Shown here: one piece after another, positions 26,479-35,507 of the stretch | Position numbering within the stretch: position 1 is the stretch's first letter | How the letters are laid out: each line of letters opens with the position of its first letter | Assembly (NCBI RefSeq): GCF_014926585.1 | Contig: NZ_CP045422.1 | Coordinates: 3,812,001 to 3,876,000 of the forward strand | Direction of reading: 5' to 3' | DNA: 64,000 bases | Source of the DNA: Devosia beringensis | Lineage (GTDB): Bacteria; Pseudomonadota; Alphaproteobacteria; Rhizobiales; Devosiaceae | Translations under genes and position numbers: made by a program | Notes under the pieces: generated by a model | What the model was told of the DNA's origin: nothing | The model's input: the letters and a program-made list of their open reading frames with translations, nothing else | The model's database searches: none

Positions 26479-26853
26479 ATGGAAGAGGTAAAAGGCGGCT
26501 GCCGCTGCGGCGCGGTGCAACTGGTGGTGCGGGGCGAGCCCCTTCGGGTCGGGATCTGCCATTGCCTCGATTGCCGCAAGCAGCATGGCGCGCTGTTCTA
26601 CGCCGCCGCCATCTTCCCGCAACAGGCGGTGACCATTACCGGGGAAACCCGCGCCTATCACGGCCGCCACTTCTGCCCGGTCTGCGGCAGTCCGCTCTTT
26701 GCCCGCTCGGGCGACGAAGTGGAAGTCCATCTCGGCACGCTGGACGCGCCGGACCAGTTCACCCCGACCTATGAGTGCTGGACGGCGCGGCGGGAGAAAT
26801 GGCTGCCGGCGTTTGCGGGGATGACGGGGTTTGTGGGGGATCGGGAGGGGTAG
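26479..26853 (+). CDS. GFA-family zinc protein with REP-derived C-terminus
   Basis: A 124-aa protein of the GFA/glutathione-dependent formaldehyde-activating family, a small zinc-binding fold. Zinc ligands are seen in GGCRCGAVQ, CHCLDCRK and CPVCGSP. ATG 26479 follows GGGGAGGA. The family's usual C-terminus is replaced after EKWLP by AFAGMTGFVGDREG, a string encoded by REP-like DNA (GCGGGGATGACGGGG), so the end of the gene was probably remodelled by a repeat. Catalytic activity in this family is often unproven. Confidence 0.85.
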   Translation: MEEVKGGCRCGAVQLVVRGEPLRVGICHCLDCRKQHGALFYAAAIFPQQAVTITGETRAYHGRHFCPVCGSPLFARSGDEVEVHLGTLDAPDQFTPTYECWTARREKWLPAFAGMTGFVGDREG

Positions 26854-26885
26854 GGGGCGGTCACCCAAGCCATTCCCGACCGCGA

Positions 26886-27080
26886 TGTCATCCCCGCGAA
26901 AGCGGGGACCCATCCCGAGATCAAGCCACAGCCGCAGGTGGACAGGCCCGACCACCTAGCGGCCGTTCAGACATCTCAGGATGGGTCCCGGCTCAAGGCC
27001 GGGATGACACCGGAGGTGGGGCGCGATCGGTGCAAAGGCCGCGCCCCGTCGGTGCAGGGCCCTCGGGTCAAGCCCGAGGG
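26886..27080. repeat. Cluster of three REP-like palindromes
   Basis: Palindrome 1 is CCCCGC-GAAA-GCGGGG at 26892-26907. Palindrome 2 is TCCCGGC-N5-GCCGGGA at 26986-27004. The two are inverted to each other, as TGTCATCCC (26886-26894) matches GGGATGACA (27000-27008). Palindrome 3 is CCCTCGGG-TCAAG-CCCGAGGG at 27060-27080. The GTCATCCC...GGGATGAC pattern is typical of extragenic REP/BIME elements in this group. Confidence 0.8.
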
Positions 27081-27409
27081 AGACGCGCGGTGGGGGTGGA
27101 AGCGTCAGCGGGTTTACCACCCTTGGGATTGAACCAGTTCCCCCTGGCGAGCCGGTGCCGCACGTAATCCTGGTAGGCTTGGGGTGACAGCGGGGTCTTT
27201 GACGTGTGCCGCCTGGTGTTGCAGAACCAGCAGGCTGCGACGATGTTTTCCGCCACATCCTGGCCGCCGTCACATTGCGCCAGCAGGTGCTCGGCGGTGC
27301 GCCTGTTTGGCCGCTTGTCCGTCGCGGCGGTCATGCGGCGGCCACAATACCAGCACAGCCCGCCCTGGCGGTCAAAAGCCTCGTCACGGAGTTTGTTGAG
27401 TTTCGACAT
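27068..27409 (-). CDS. HNH endonuclease family protein
   Basis: A 113-aa HNH nuclease. It has CWYCGRR near the N-terminus and CWFCNTRR further on as a zinc-binding pair, with the catalytic region TAEHLLAQCDGGQD and an Asn in ENIVAACWF. It resembles stand-alone HNH nucleases found in accessory DNA. Its stop codon lies inside REP palindrome 3, so about a dozen C-terminal residues (STPTARLPRA) come from repeat DNA. ATG 27407-27409 starts the frame with only a weak ribosome-binding site. Confidence 0.82.
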   Translation of the reverse strand: MSKLNKLRDEAFDRQGGLCWYCGRRMTAATDKRPNRRTAEHLLAQCDGGQDVAENIVAACWFCNTRRHTSKTPLSPQAYQDYVRHRLARGNWFNPKGGKPADASTPTARLPRA

Positions 27410-27592
27410 GGATAACTTTCAAGATCAAGGATGATGATCCAGAAAGTTGCCGCACCCTTAGGGGCGCTCCTGCACTCGGCCGCTATTGAAACGGGCAACG
27501 GACGGGGCATATACCCCAACCCTGATGTGTGCCCGATCAGATTAGGGGAGCAAATGCTGGTGCGCAAGACCCCACTGTGGCTGGCACCCGCA

Positions 27593-28093
27593 CTAGAAAC
27601 GAGGCGGCAGAAAACTGTCCGTTTGACGACCGGCGGCGCGCCATAGCTTGCGACGGGCGTCCGCCGTTTCGAGGTGCCGATATTTGCCGCCCGAGAATTT
27701 TGGCCAGTCCAGCGCCAGGCCGCAGCGGACCAGTTCGGCCGCCAGATCGCTGCCATCAGGCAAGTAGCACTCCGCCACGAGGCGGTCATAGGACAATTCG
27801 GGACGTATCCGCGCCGTTATTGTCTGGCCCTTGCACATCTGCACCAGCGCCCATTTTGAGCGTTGCCCCCAGGGATGATCGAGTTCGGGTGCATCAATGC
27901 CGGCAAGCCGGATGCGTTGTTTGTTGATAACGATGGTGTCGCCATCGATGACCCAACACTGGCCGCGCAACACCGTTTCCGTTTGCGCCGGCTGACGTTG
28001 GAACGGCACCACCTCGCTAGGATAGCGCCGGGTCTGGCGGATGCGTGGGCGACGGCGCCGGAACAACCGGACGAGCATCCAGAATAGTCGCAT
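27593..28093 (-). CDS. Thermonuclease (SNase-like) family protein
   Basis: A 166-aa staphylococcal-nuclease-fold protein. It shows VIDGDTIVINKQRIRLAGID, with the catalytic Asp and the first Arg, then APELDHPWGQ and SYDRLVAECYL, which holds the second conserved Arg. The very basic N-terminus (LFRRRRPRIRQTRR) follows a short hydrophobic start (MRLFWMLVRLF) and may act as a membrane anchor rather than a cleaved signal. It is divergent from the lipoprotein gene. DNA or RNA cleavage is expected; its target is unknown. Confidence 0.87.
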   Translation of the reverse strand: MRLFWMLVRLFRRRRPRIRQTRRYPSEVVPFQRQPAQTETVLRGQCWVIDGDTIVINKQRIRLAGIDAPELDHPWGQRSKWALVQMCKGQTITARIRPELSYDRLVAECYLPDGSDLAAELVRCGLALDWPKFSGGKYRHLETADARRKLWRAAGRQTDSFLPPRF

Positions 28094-28339
28094 TTCTCCC
28101 CCGGTATCCGCCTCTCCCTGGGAAAATAGCGCACACAGCTAAACGAATACTATCGCCAAGTTCTCGTATTGAGGTGGCATGCGGCTGGTACTTTAGTGCG
28201 GGGCGGAGGATTGGGCCCCGCCAGAGCAGCTAACGCCTGGTGACAACCTGCTCATGATTATTTCCCAGCAGACGAAATATTGATCGCAATGCTGATCGAG
28301 ACGACGGTACAGTGCAGGATATTATGCGAGGGGGACAGG

Positions 28340-28825
28340 ATGAATTATTCGATTTTGCTGACGTGTCTGGCGTCAATCTCGCTTTCTGCCTGTGCGAGCA
28401 GTTCTGTTACGCAGCTATCGAGCAATACTGCAGTTATCTCGGCATCGGCAGCGCCCATTTGCCGGACCACCGGGGCCGCAAGTGTCGCTAACCAGATGGC
28501 GGCGATCGCCACGATCAAGGCGGGCTATAACCGGTTTATAGTGGGCGGCTTTGGCACGATGAACAACACGCGTGTCGTTTCGACCGGGCCGACCTACGCC
28601 ACGACCAGCGGGTCGTTCAATCGCTTTGGCAACAGCGTGTACGGCACGACCAACACCACCTATGGCGGTAGCAGTACCTTTCTCGCCGGCAGCAATGAGG
28701 CAGAGATGCAGATCACCATGCTCAATCCGGGCGACGTTGGCTACGAACAGGGCATCGACGCCCGGGCGGCATTGGGTCCGGACTGGCAGAAGAAAGTGGA
28801 TGGCGGGGTCAACAACTGTTTCTGA
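28340..28825 (+). CDS. Small lipoprotein of unknown function
   Basis: A 161-aa lipoprotein. The signal peptide ends in lipobox LSAC (Cys18). The mature part is rich in Ser, Thr, Asn and Gly (TTSGSFNRFGNSVYGTTNTT) with Cys residues in APICRT and at the end (NNCF). Similar bacterial proteins are usually annotated only as lipoproteins. ATG 28340 follows GAGGGGGACAGG. It stands between the SNase gene (divergent) and the TIR-like cassette (convergent), with GC content that looks lower than the core genes. Confidence 0.72.
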   Translation: MNYSILLTCLASISLSACASSSVTQLSSNTAVISASAAPICRTTGAASVANQMAAIATIKAGYNRFIVGGFGTMNNTRVVSTGPTYATTSGSFNRFGNSVYGTTNTTYGGSSTFLAGSNEAEMQITMLNPGDVGYEQGIDARAALGPDWQKKVDGGVNNCF

Positions 28826-28948
28826 GCTTCGTCAGGGTACATTAATCGTCATTGCCAAGCGTTTCAATCGCCCTGATCTTGAGCAGTGATAGCCGTTTAC
28901 CACGTAGTTCCTTCCGCGTCGGCGAGCGGCTTGGGCATGGCGAGGTGA

Positions 28949-29854
28949 CTACTGTCGCCCTGCTCGCACCGCTGCAAGGTTTAGCCACGCAGGCATATTT
29001 TTCCAAACGTCGTCGCGACGCGCATCGTATCTGAAGACCCCATGATCCAGCGGAATGACGTATCCTATGGCAGGTTCGGGTAGATATTTCGGCAACGGTA
29101 CAGCCAAGGTATAGTTGGCATATCTGTCCCAAGACCAATGCCGTTGTTCATCTACAACCCGCATGTTCTTTTCGAACAGCCTGAACGTGCCATCTTGCAT
29201 CTTGCCAACTGCCATATAGGCGAGGGGGTTGGGACCAAGCGGATGCGGATATCGGTCTTTGTGATGGTTGATCGAATTGATGTCGACCGCCAGCAGACCC
29301 TTTCCCTCGATTACGCTCCGTGCAATCTCATATCGAACCCAGGGCCGTAACCAGGTGTTTGAGCCAATAAGAACACAAGTGACAGAGGTGTTTTTCACCC
29401 CTTCACGTATCAACTGCTTAAGAGAATCCGGATTGGTGCGCTCACTATTTTCCCAAAGGCTTCTGTCATAGTGGGATTGCGGCACTTCGAGGATTTTTGC
29501 TTTGAATTGCTCAGCGTGCCTTACATTATTTACGCGGATGACGTCGCCATAGTGAAAGGAGTAAAAGACACTTCGCTTGATTGTGGGCAGAGGGGGTATC
29601 GCTGTGTCCGCGGTAATGCCGCCCCAGAAGCTCAATGGCTTCATTGGCGGTTTGGCTGTCTGGTGCCCGAGCGCCTCTGCCAAGGCATTCCGGGGTGGAG
29701 GCGAGGGCGGCGCGGGAATTCCGTTCAGGAACGATAGTGTGTTCACGGGACGCGGCAGCGAAGGCCGCATGAGTGCAACCGCGATGGCGTTGCGCCTGCG
29801 TTGTTCTTCCGCTTCGATTTCTGCAACGAGCGCCAATAGATTTAGACCCGACAT
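28949..29854 (-). CDS. TIR-like (MTH538/ThsB-type) domain protein
   Basis: A 301-aa protein. Residues 1-92 are a proline-rich, low-complexity leader (IPAPPSPPPRNALAEAL). A TIR-like domain spans about 94-195: VFYSFHYGD opens the first strand, PDSLKQLIREGVKNTSVTCV follows, and NTWLRPWVRYEIARSV holds Glu176 at the place of the TIR catalytic glutamate. This matches the MTH538 TIR-like family that includes Thoeris ThsB. The C-terminal 100 residues are unassigned. It is the last gene of a three-gene minus-strand set, 3 bp after the membrane-protein gene. NAD-derived signalling is inferred from family only. Confidence 0.8.
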   Translation of the reverse strand: MSGLNLLALVAEIEAEEQRRRNAIAVALMRPSLPRPVNTLSFLNGIPAPPSPPPRNALAEALGHQTAKPPMKPLSFWGGITADTAIPPLPTIKRSVFYSFHYGDVIRVNNVRHAEQFKAKILEVPQSHYDRSLWENSERTNPDSLKQLIREGVKNTSVTCVLIGSNTWLRPWVRYEIARSVIEGKGLLAVDINSINHHKDRYPHPLGPNPLAYMAVGKMQDGTFRLFEKNMRVVDEQRHWSWDRYANYTLAVPLPKYLPEPAIGYVIPLDHGVFRYDARRDDVWKNMPAWLNLAAVRAGRQ

Positions 29855-29857
29855 GGC

Positions 29858-30271
29858 TCACCCCACAATTCGCGCGATGAAGATGACAAGTATCATTAGG
29901 GCCGGATAGACGCCCATCACCGGGTTTAAGACTCCGATCTTCAAGGTATCAACGAGGCCGGCCTTGAAAGGGCGGTAGTCCATCGTGAACTCCTCAACGT
30001 CTTGGCCGCGCCTGATAGCGTCGAAAAGTCCGCGATAGGCTCTCTCTATGCGGAGGTAAAAAGCGTCAAGGAACCAGAAGATGGCCAAAGGTAAAAGGGT
30101 CACGAGCGCTACAGTCGCTGAATTTCCGCCCTGCTCGGACTGTGATGCAGTCAAGGCAACGATGGCGGACGCGACTGTTGCGGCGACCGACTTTAGTGCA
30201 AGAGAGTTCGACGCCATGCGACCGATTACCTCCTGCACCATGACAAGATGAGAAATCTTGGCTTCGTTCAT
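29858..30271 (-). CDS. Small membrane protein, partner of the TIR-like gene
   Basis: A 137-aa protein with about three membrane helices (residues 26-43, 50-72 and 115-135) and a cytoplasmic middle loop (LRIERAYRGLFDAIRRGQDVEEF). The N-terminus (MNEAKISHLVMVQEVIGRMASNSLALK) resembles a widespread but uncharacterised family that I recall seeing next to TIR-like genes. It is 31 bp after the DUF2188 gene and 3 bp before the TIR-like gene, so coupled expression is likely. It could be the effector or membrane anchor of the set; no activity is known. Confidence 0.75.
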   Translation of the reverse strand: MNEAKISHLVMVQEVIGRMASNSLALKSVAATVASAIVALTASQSEQGGNSATVALVTLLPLAIFWFLDAFYLRIERAYRGLFDAIRRGQDVEEFTMDYRPFKAGLVDTLKIGVLNPVMGVYPALMILVIFIARIVG

Positions 30272-30302
30272 TGTGCCTGAATACCCCTACATCCCGCCGC
30301 TA

Positions 30303-30551
30303 TCAGTGCTCTTTGTCACGGGGTGGATTTGGGTCATGGCCGGGAGCAATAGTGTCTTTGCTCCGTATCTTGCCGTCCACGCCCTTGGTCGTCAGTTCGC
30401 CACCGCCTTGTTTTTCTAGCAGGCGTTTACCGGCAGCAATTGCGTCCTTCTGGGTGTCGTGGATCGACGTTGCACGATCAGCGTCGTTCCGCTTGTTGGC
30501 CCACGTACCATCCGGTCGTCTGGAGATGGTTCGGTCTCGATCTTTGCTCAT
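30303..30551 (-). CDS. DUF2188 domain protein
   Basis: An 82-aa hydrophilic protein of the DUF2188 family. A short strand-rich unit (TISRRPDGTWANKRNDADR) is followed by a helix with AIAAGKRLLEKQGGGEL and an end IRSKDTIAPGHDPNPPRD. The pattern 'hV.p...gW.vk......ra....TK..Ai..ar.la' is typical. It is the first gene of the minus-strand cassette with the membrane and TIR-like genes. DUF2188 has no established function. Confidence 0.8.
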   Translation of the reverse strand: MSKDRDRTISRRPDGTWANKRNDADRATSIHDTQKDAIAAGKRLLEKQGGGELTTKGVDGKIRSKDTIAPGHDPNPPRDKEH

Positions 30552-30595
30552 TATGATATCCTACTTTCGTACCCCATTTGTTCGACTAAGTAGAA

Positions 30596-30621
30596 GGTTG
30601 CGGCGCAAGCGCGCCGCAACC
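30596..30621 (-). terminator. Terminator hairpin after nrdJ
   Basis: A perfect 11-bp GC-rich stem with a 4-nt loop lies 23 bp beyond the nrdJ stop. On the minus strand it is followed by TTCTACTT, a moderate T-tract. It also separates nrdJ from the DUF2188 cassette, which reads the same way, so that cassette probably has its own promoter in the AT-rich 45 bp between. Confidence 0.65.
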
Positions 30622-30643
30622 AGAGACGTTGTTTGACTAGTCC

Positions 30644-33600
30644 TCAGCTACAGCCAGTCGTCGTCCCGCACGTGTCGCACTTCAGGCACGTGCCGTTCCG
30701 CACCATGGTGAAGTTATGGCACTCGGTGCACTGGTCGCCGGTATAGCCCTTCATCTGGGCTTCGGCGCGCAGGAGACCAGAGTCCTTGCTCGGCGGCGGG
30801 CTCGGGATCGGGTTGAGCTCGGCGGGGGCGAAGGCGGAAGGCGAGAGCTGGGTCTCGATCTTGAGGGCCGTGGCGGTCTTGAGGGCGGTGATGGTCGAGG
30901 TCTGCATGGCCTGGACGGGATTGTACGGGTGATCGCCGGAGACGATCATCAGGGACTTGTTGGTCACGCGACCACGGGTCATGCCGCGCGAGACAAACCG
31001 ATCGGCCTGCATGGGCGCTGCCGGGGCAGGGGTGGAACGGCCGCCCTTGCCTTCGTCATTGCCCTTGCCCAGCGAAGTCGGGCTTTCGGGATTGACGTGG
31101 GCCAGGTCGTCGCGGTCGAGATAGGAGACGGCCAGTTCGCGGAACACATAGTCGAGGATCGACGTGGCGTTCTTGATCCGGTCATTGCCCATGACCATGC
31201 CGGCGGGCTCGAAGCGCGTGAAGGTGAAGGCCTCCACATATTCGTCCAGCGGCACGCCATATTGCAGGCCCAGCGAGATGGCGATGGCGAAGTTGTTCAT
31301 CATCGCACGGAAGGCGGCGCCTTCCTTGTGCATGTCGATGAAGATCTCGCCGAGGCGACCATCGTCATATTCGCCGGTGCGCAGATAGACCTTGTGGCCA
31401 CCGACCACGGCCTTCTGGGTATAGCCCTTGCGGCGATCGGGCATTTTCTCGCGGTCACGGATGACCGTTTCGACAATGCGCTCGACAATGCGCTCGGCGA
31501 CATGGGGCACGCGGGCGGCAGCCGACAGGGCCGCCATTTCCTCGGCCTGGTCCTCGTCCTCATCGTCATCGGCCGCAGCCAGGACGGATGAGTTCAGAGG
31601 CTGGCTCAGCTTGGAGCCATCGCGATAGAGCGCATTGGCCTTGAGCGCCAGGCGCCAGCTCAGCATATAGGCCTGCTTGGCGTCTTCCACGGTCGCATCA
31701 TTGGGCATGTTGATGGTCTTGGAGATGGCGCCCGAGATGAACGGCTGGGCGGCCGCCATCATCAGGATGTGGCTTTCGATCGAGAGCGAGCGCTTGCCGA
31801 TCTTGCCGCAGGGGGCGGCGCAATCGAATACGGGCAGGTGCTCGGCCTTGAGGTGCGGGGCGCCTTCCAGCGTCATCGCGCCACAGACATGGATATTGGC
31901 GGCCTCGATGTCCTTCTTGGAGAAGCCCAGGAAGGGCAGCAGGTCGAAGGTGAAATCGCCGAGCTGCTCGTCGGTGACGCCCAGGCTCTTCAGAAAGTCC
32001 GCGCCCAGGGTCCACTGGTTGAAGATGAACTTGATGTCAAAGGCCGAGGCGGTCGCGGCGTTGAGCGCGGCGATCTTCTCGTCGGTAAAGCCCTTGGCCT
32101 TCAATGTTGACGGATTGACGCCGGGGGCCTGGTTGAGATTGCCATGGCCGACCGCATAGGCCTCCATCTCGGCAATGTCGGATTCCGAATAGCCCAGGGT
32201 GCGCAAAGCCGGCGGCACGGCGCGGTTGATGATCTTGAAATAGCCGCCACCGGCGAGCTTCTTGAACTTGACCAGAGCGAAATCGGGTTCGATGCCTGTC
32301 GTGTCGCAATCCATGACCAGGCCGATGGTGCCGGTTGGGGCGATCACCGAGACCTGGGCATTGCGGTAGCCATGCTTTTCGCCGAGCGCCAGGGCATTGT
32401 CCCAGGCGAGCTTGGCGCGTTCGCTGAGCGCCGCGTCGATCAGCGAGGCGTGGTCGAGCGGCACCGGCTTGATCGAGAGGTTTTCATAGCCCTCGGCATG
32501 GCCATGGGCGGCATTGCGATGGTTGCGGATGACGCGCAGCATGTGCTTGGCATTGCGCTTGTAATCCTTGAACGGGCCCAGCTCCTTGGCCATTTCGGCC
32601 GAGGTGGCATAGGAGACGCCGGTCATTATGGCGGTGACGGCGCCGGCAATGGCGCGGCCTTCCTTGCTGTCATAAGGAATGCCCGAGGTCATCAGGAAGC
32701 CGCCGATATTGGCGTAGCCGATGCCGAGGGTACGGTATTCGAACGAGCGTTCGGCAATGGCGCGGCTGGGGAACTGGGCCATCATCACCGAGATTTCGAG
32801 CACGATGGTCCAGAGGCGCACGGTGTGCTCATAGGACGATGTGTCGAAGGAGCCATCGGCATTGCGATAGGGCAGCAGGTTGACCGAGGCCAGGTTGCAG
32901 GCGGTGTCGTCGAGGAACATATATTCCGAGCAGGGGTTCGATGCATTGATCGGACCGGCTTCTGGCGAGGTGTGCCACTCGTTGATGGTGGTGTGATACT
33001 GGATGCCGGGATCGGCCGAGGCCCAGGCGGCGTAACCGACCTGTTCCCAGAGATCGCGGGCCTTGAGCGTCTTGGTGACCTTGCCGGACTGGCGGGCTTT
33101 GAGATCCCAGTCGCCATCGCCTTCGACGGCGCGCAGGAAATCATCGGTGACGCGCACGGAATTGTTCGAGTTCTGGCCCGAGACGGTCAGATAGGCTTCG
33201 CTGTCCCAATCGGTGTCGTAGACCGGGAATTCGATATTGGTGTAGCCCTGCTTGGCGAACTGGATGACGCGGAAGATGTAGTTCTCCGGCACCAGGGCCT
33301 TCTTGGCAGCGCGGACTTCGCGCTTGAGGGCAGGGTTCATGGAGACGTCAAAGCAGTCGTCGCCACTGCCTTCGCAGTTGACGGCAGCCTTCATGATCAA
33401 CTTGAGGTGTTTTGAGACAACCTTGGAGCCGGTGACGAGAGCGGCAACCTTCTGCTCCTCTTTCACCTTCCAGTTGATGTATTCCTCGACATCTGGATGA
33501 TCAATGTCCAGCACCACCATCTTGGCGGCGCGACGGGTCGTGCCACCCGACTTGATGGCGCCCGCTGCACGGTCGCCGATCTTGAGGAAGCTCATCAGGC

Positions 33601-34357
33601 CGCTTGACTTGCCGCCGCCGGAGAGGCGTTCGCCCGAGCCGCGCAGAGCGGAGAAATTGGTGCCGGTGCCCGAACCATACTTGAACAGACGGGCTTCGCG
33701 GACCCAGAGGTCCATGATGCCGTTTTCATTGACCAGGTCATCGCTGACCGACTGGATGAAGCAGGCATGCGGCTGGGGATGCTCGTAGGAGCTCTTGGAG
33801 CTCACCAGCTTGTGGGTGAAGGGGTCGACATAGAAATGGCCCTGGCCGGGGCCATCAATGCCATAGGCCCAGAACAGGCCGGTATTGAACCACTGGGGCG
33901 AGTTCGGCGCGACGCGCTGGCTGGCCAGCATGAAGGCGAGTTCGTCAAAGAAGGTTTTTGCATCTTCTTCAGAGTCAAAATAACCGCCCTTCCAGCCCCA
34001 ATAGGTCCAGGTGCCGGCCAGGCGATCGAAGACCTGGCGGCTGTCCATTTCCGAACCGTAGCGCTCATTCTCGGGCAGCTTGGCGAGCGCAGCTTCGTCA
34101 GGGACGGAGCGCCACAGCCAGGATGGGACGGAATTTTCCTCGACCTTCTTGAGCGCCTTGGCGACGCCGGCCTTGCGGAAATATTTCTGGGCAATGATAT
34201 CGGCCGCCACCTGACTCCAGGAAGCGGGCACGGCAATGTCTTCGAGCTTGAAAACGACAGAGCCATCGGGATTGCGAATCTCGCTGGTGGCCGAGCGGAA
34301 TTGCAGACCGGCATAGCGGTCCTGATTGGCAGTCGTGAACCGGCGTTCAATGCGCAT
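30644..34357 (-). CDS. nrdJ: Adenosylcobalamin-dependent (class II) ribonucleotide reductase NrdJ
   Basis: A 1237-aa class II reductase that makes deoxyribonucleotides with coenzyme B12 and no oxygen. Seen features are the N-terminal region ending [17 protein letters not shown], the active-site loop [19 protein letters not shown], the [20 protein letters not shown] segment, and a C-terminal cysteine cluster ([22 protein letters not shown]) for zinc binding and redox relay. ATG 34357 gives the usual start MRIERRFT; the frame runs open to 34423. It reads away from a 751-bp gap with a candidate NrdR box pair. Confidence 0.96.
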   Translation of the reverse strand: MRIERRFTTANQDRYAGLQFRSATSEIRNPDGSVVFKLEDIAVPASWSQVAADIIAQKYFRKAGVAKALKKVEENSVPSWLWRSVPDEAALAKLPENERYGSEMDSRQVFDRLAGTWTYWGWKGGYFDSEEDAKTFFDELAFMLASQRVAPNSPQWFNTGLFWAYGIDGPGQGHFYVDPFTHKLVSSKSSYEHPQPHACFIQSVSDDLVNENGIMDLWVREARLFKYGSGTGTNFSALRGSGERLSGGGKSSGLMSFLKIGDRAAGAIKSGGTTRRAAKMVVLDIDHPDVEEYINWKVKEEQKVAALVTGSKVVSKHLKLIMKAAVNCEGSGDDCFDVSMNPALKREVRAAKKALVPENYIFRVIQFAKQGYTNIEFPVYDTDWDSEAYLTVSGQNSNNSVRVTDDFLRAVEGDGDWDLKARQSGKVTKTLKARDLWEQVGYAAWASADPGIQYHTTINEWHTSPEAGPINASNPCSEYMFLDDTACNLASVNLLPYRNADGSFDTSSYEHTVRLWTIVLEISVMMAQFPSRAIAERSFEYRTLGIGYANIGGFLMTSGIPYDSKEGRAIAGAVTAIMTGVSYATSAEMAKELGPFKDYKRNAKHMLRVIRNHRNAAHGHAEGYENLSIKPVPLDHASLIDAALSERAKLAWDNALALGEKHGYRNAQVSVIAPTGTIGLVMDCDTTGIEPDFALVKFKKLAGGGYFKIINRAVPPALRTLGYSESDIAEMEAYAVGHGNLNQAPGVNPSTLKAKGFTDEKIAALNAATASAFDIKFIFNQWTLGADFLKSLGVTDEQLGDFTFDLLPFLGFSKKDIEAANIHVCGAMTLEGAPHLKAEHLPVFDCAAPCGKIGKRSLSIESHILMMAAAQPFISGAISKTINMPNDATVEDAKQAYMLSWRLALKANALYRDGSKLSQPLNSSVLAAADDDEDEDQAEEMAALSAAARVPHVAERIVERIVETVIRDREKMPDRRKGYTQKAVVGGHKVYLRTGEYDDGRLGEIFIDMHKEGAAFRAMMNNFAIAISLGLQYGVPLDEYVEAFTFTRFEPAGMVMGNDRIKNATSILDYVFRELAVSYLDRDDLAHVNPESPTSLGKGNDEGKGGRSTPAPAAPMQADRFVSRGMTRGRVTNKSLMIVSGDHPYNPVQAMQTSTITALKTATALKIETQLSPSAFAPAELNPIPSPPPSKDSGLLRAEAQMKGYTGDQCTECHNFTMVRNGTCLKCDTCGTTTGCS

Positions 34358-35108
34358 AGTCGTCTTAGTCCCCAATGTAACGGGCAGATGCCCGCGAGCC
34401 GAAAAACCCGGCTTCAAACCCAAATCTGTTTTGACGCGTCACCAACCGAGCCCGTGGCCGGGCTCGACAAACATGCCTGTGCCCCCGAATGGCGCCGGTC
34501 TGATGCCAGCGCTCCGAGCAGGGGACTTGGCCCCCGGCAGTCGGTGCTGCGGGCCTGGATCAAAACATCTGCCGATTCAAACCACGCGTCAACGCAAGAA
34601 ATCACAAGGTCTAGTGGTGCGATGGGTCACCGGGACAACCACTAGTAGGCTCAATATGTGGATAGCGGGGACAAAGTGCAAGATTTTCCGGCTCTTGCCC
34701 GGCTCTATTTACCCATCAAGCAGTGTCACATGAGGGCCCGATATGTGAGGCCAGAAAGCCGCGCTAAAGCGCCGTGATTCCTCATGCTTCCGGCCTCTGT
34801 CATCAGGCGGTCATAACTGGTTAACCATAGCTCAAAAACCCAGAATCAGGCGACCGCAAATCCTGTCAAGCGCAGAAAATTCGCCGAAAAATTGTCGGCG
34901 AGGGACACACCAGCGCTTGTGGCTGCCCCCGCGCGCGGCCACCCAGATGCAGTATGCAGGGCAGGGGCGCGCCTGGTGCATTGCCGGGCGGCAAAAGCGG
35001 CACCAGAAGGTCAATTTGGCGCGCCGAAAAGCCCGCCCGAGACTAGGCCGCGTGTCGAACCCATGGTACACCCGGCCCAACGCAAAGCTCCGACGGCGGA
35101 ATCGACAA
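34358..35108. other. Long gap between nrdJ and the NDUFA12 gene
   Basis: This 751-bp region holds no supported coding sequence. It carries the candidate NrdR boxes at 34603-34649, a 7-bp hairpin (GAGCCCG-TGGC-CGGGCTC) at 34448-34465 within the presumed nrdJ leader, and a TGGTTAACCA palindrome near 34818. No B12 box (GCCACTG) or other canonical cobalamin riboswitch element was found on either strand. Confidence 0.5.
34603..34649 (-). promoter_or_regulatory. Candidate NrdR box pair upstream of nrdJ
   Basis: Two 16-bp elements, CACAAGGTCTAGTGGT (34603-34618) and GACAACCACTAGTAGG (34634-34649), share ACAA-N3-CTAGT-N-G and start exactly 31 bp apart. NrdR repressor boxes come in pairs at about 31-32 bp. 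The match to the ACACNATATNTNGTGT-like consensus is partial, and the pair lies about 245 bp from the start codon. Confidence 0.5.
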
Positions 35109-35507
35109 GTGGCAAAATCGGGTATCAAGCAGTTCCTGAGTGAAATCTTCTCCTGGTGGGGTGGTCAGACCTGGGGCACCCGCCTGTGGATCTGGCGCTT
35201 CGGCGACTATGTCGGCAGCGACGAGTTCGGCAACCAGTACTATCAGGACAAGAAAGCCGACCGGCGCTATGTAACCTATGCCGGTCCAGCCGACGCCTCC
35301 ACCATCGGCAATGGCTGGCATGGCTGGATGCATCACCGCACCGACGTGGTCCCCACCAAGGCCAATTACGTGGCCAAGAGCTGGGAACTGCCGCACCAGG
35401 AAAACCTGACCGGTACGGCGGAAGCCTATCGCCCCGATGGCAGCCTGCTCAACAAGGGCGAGCGCCCGCGCGTCACCGGGGACTATGACGCCTGGTCGCC
35501 TGAATAG
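35109..35507 (+). CDS. NADH:ubiquinone oxidoreductase subunit NDUFA12 family protein
   Basis: A 132-aa complex I accessory subunit of the type shared by alphaproteobacteria and mitochondria. It shows FSWWGGQTWGTRLWIWRFG, DEFGNQYYQDK, the RRYVTYAG segment and GWHGWMHHRTD, all typical. The start is a GTG at 35109: translation then begins AKSGIKQFLSEIF as in relatives, whereas the frame upstream (from 34917) is arginine-rich nonsense. It acts on the matrix/cytoplasmic arm of NADH dehydrogenase. The DUF2155 gene follows directly. Confidence 0.92.
   Translation: MAKSGIKQFLSEIFSWWGGQTWGTRLWIWRFGDYVGSDEFGNQYYQDKKADRRYVTYAGPADASTIGNGWHGWMHHRTDVVPTKANYVAKSWELPHQENLTGTAEAYRPDGSLLNKGERPRVTGDYDAWSPE

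Noticed and set aside
26820..27110. The REP cluster as a CRISPR array
   Set aside because: The palindromes differ in sequence and spacing and alternate orientation, without repeat-spacer regularity.
27431..27646. A 71-aa plus-strand frame between the HNH and SNase genes
   Set aside because: It overlaps the SNase gene antisense and shows no family or start signal.
28949..30551. The TIR cassette as a complete Thoeris system
   Set aside because: No ThsA-like NADase/SLOG or sirtuin-type gene is present in the window, so it cannot be called Thoeris.
34358..34640. Possible cobalamin riboswitch in front of the B12-dependent nrdJ
   Set aside because: No B12 box (GCCACTG) or other conserved core element was found in the nrdJ leader.
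34326..34733. A 135-aa plus-strand frame across the nrdJ start and leader
   Set aside because: It overlaps the nrdJ N-terminus antisense and the candidate regulatory region, with no domain or start signal.
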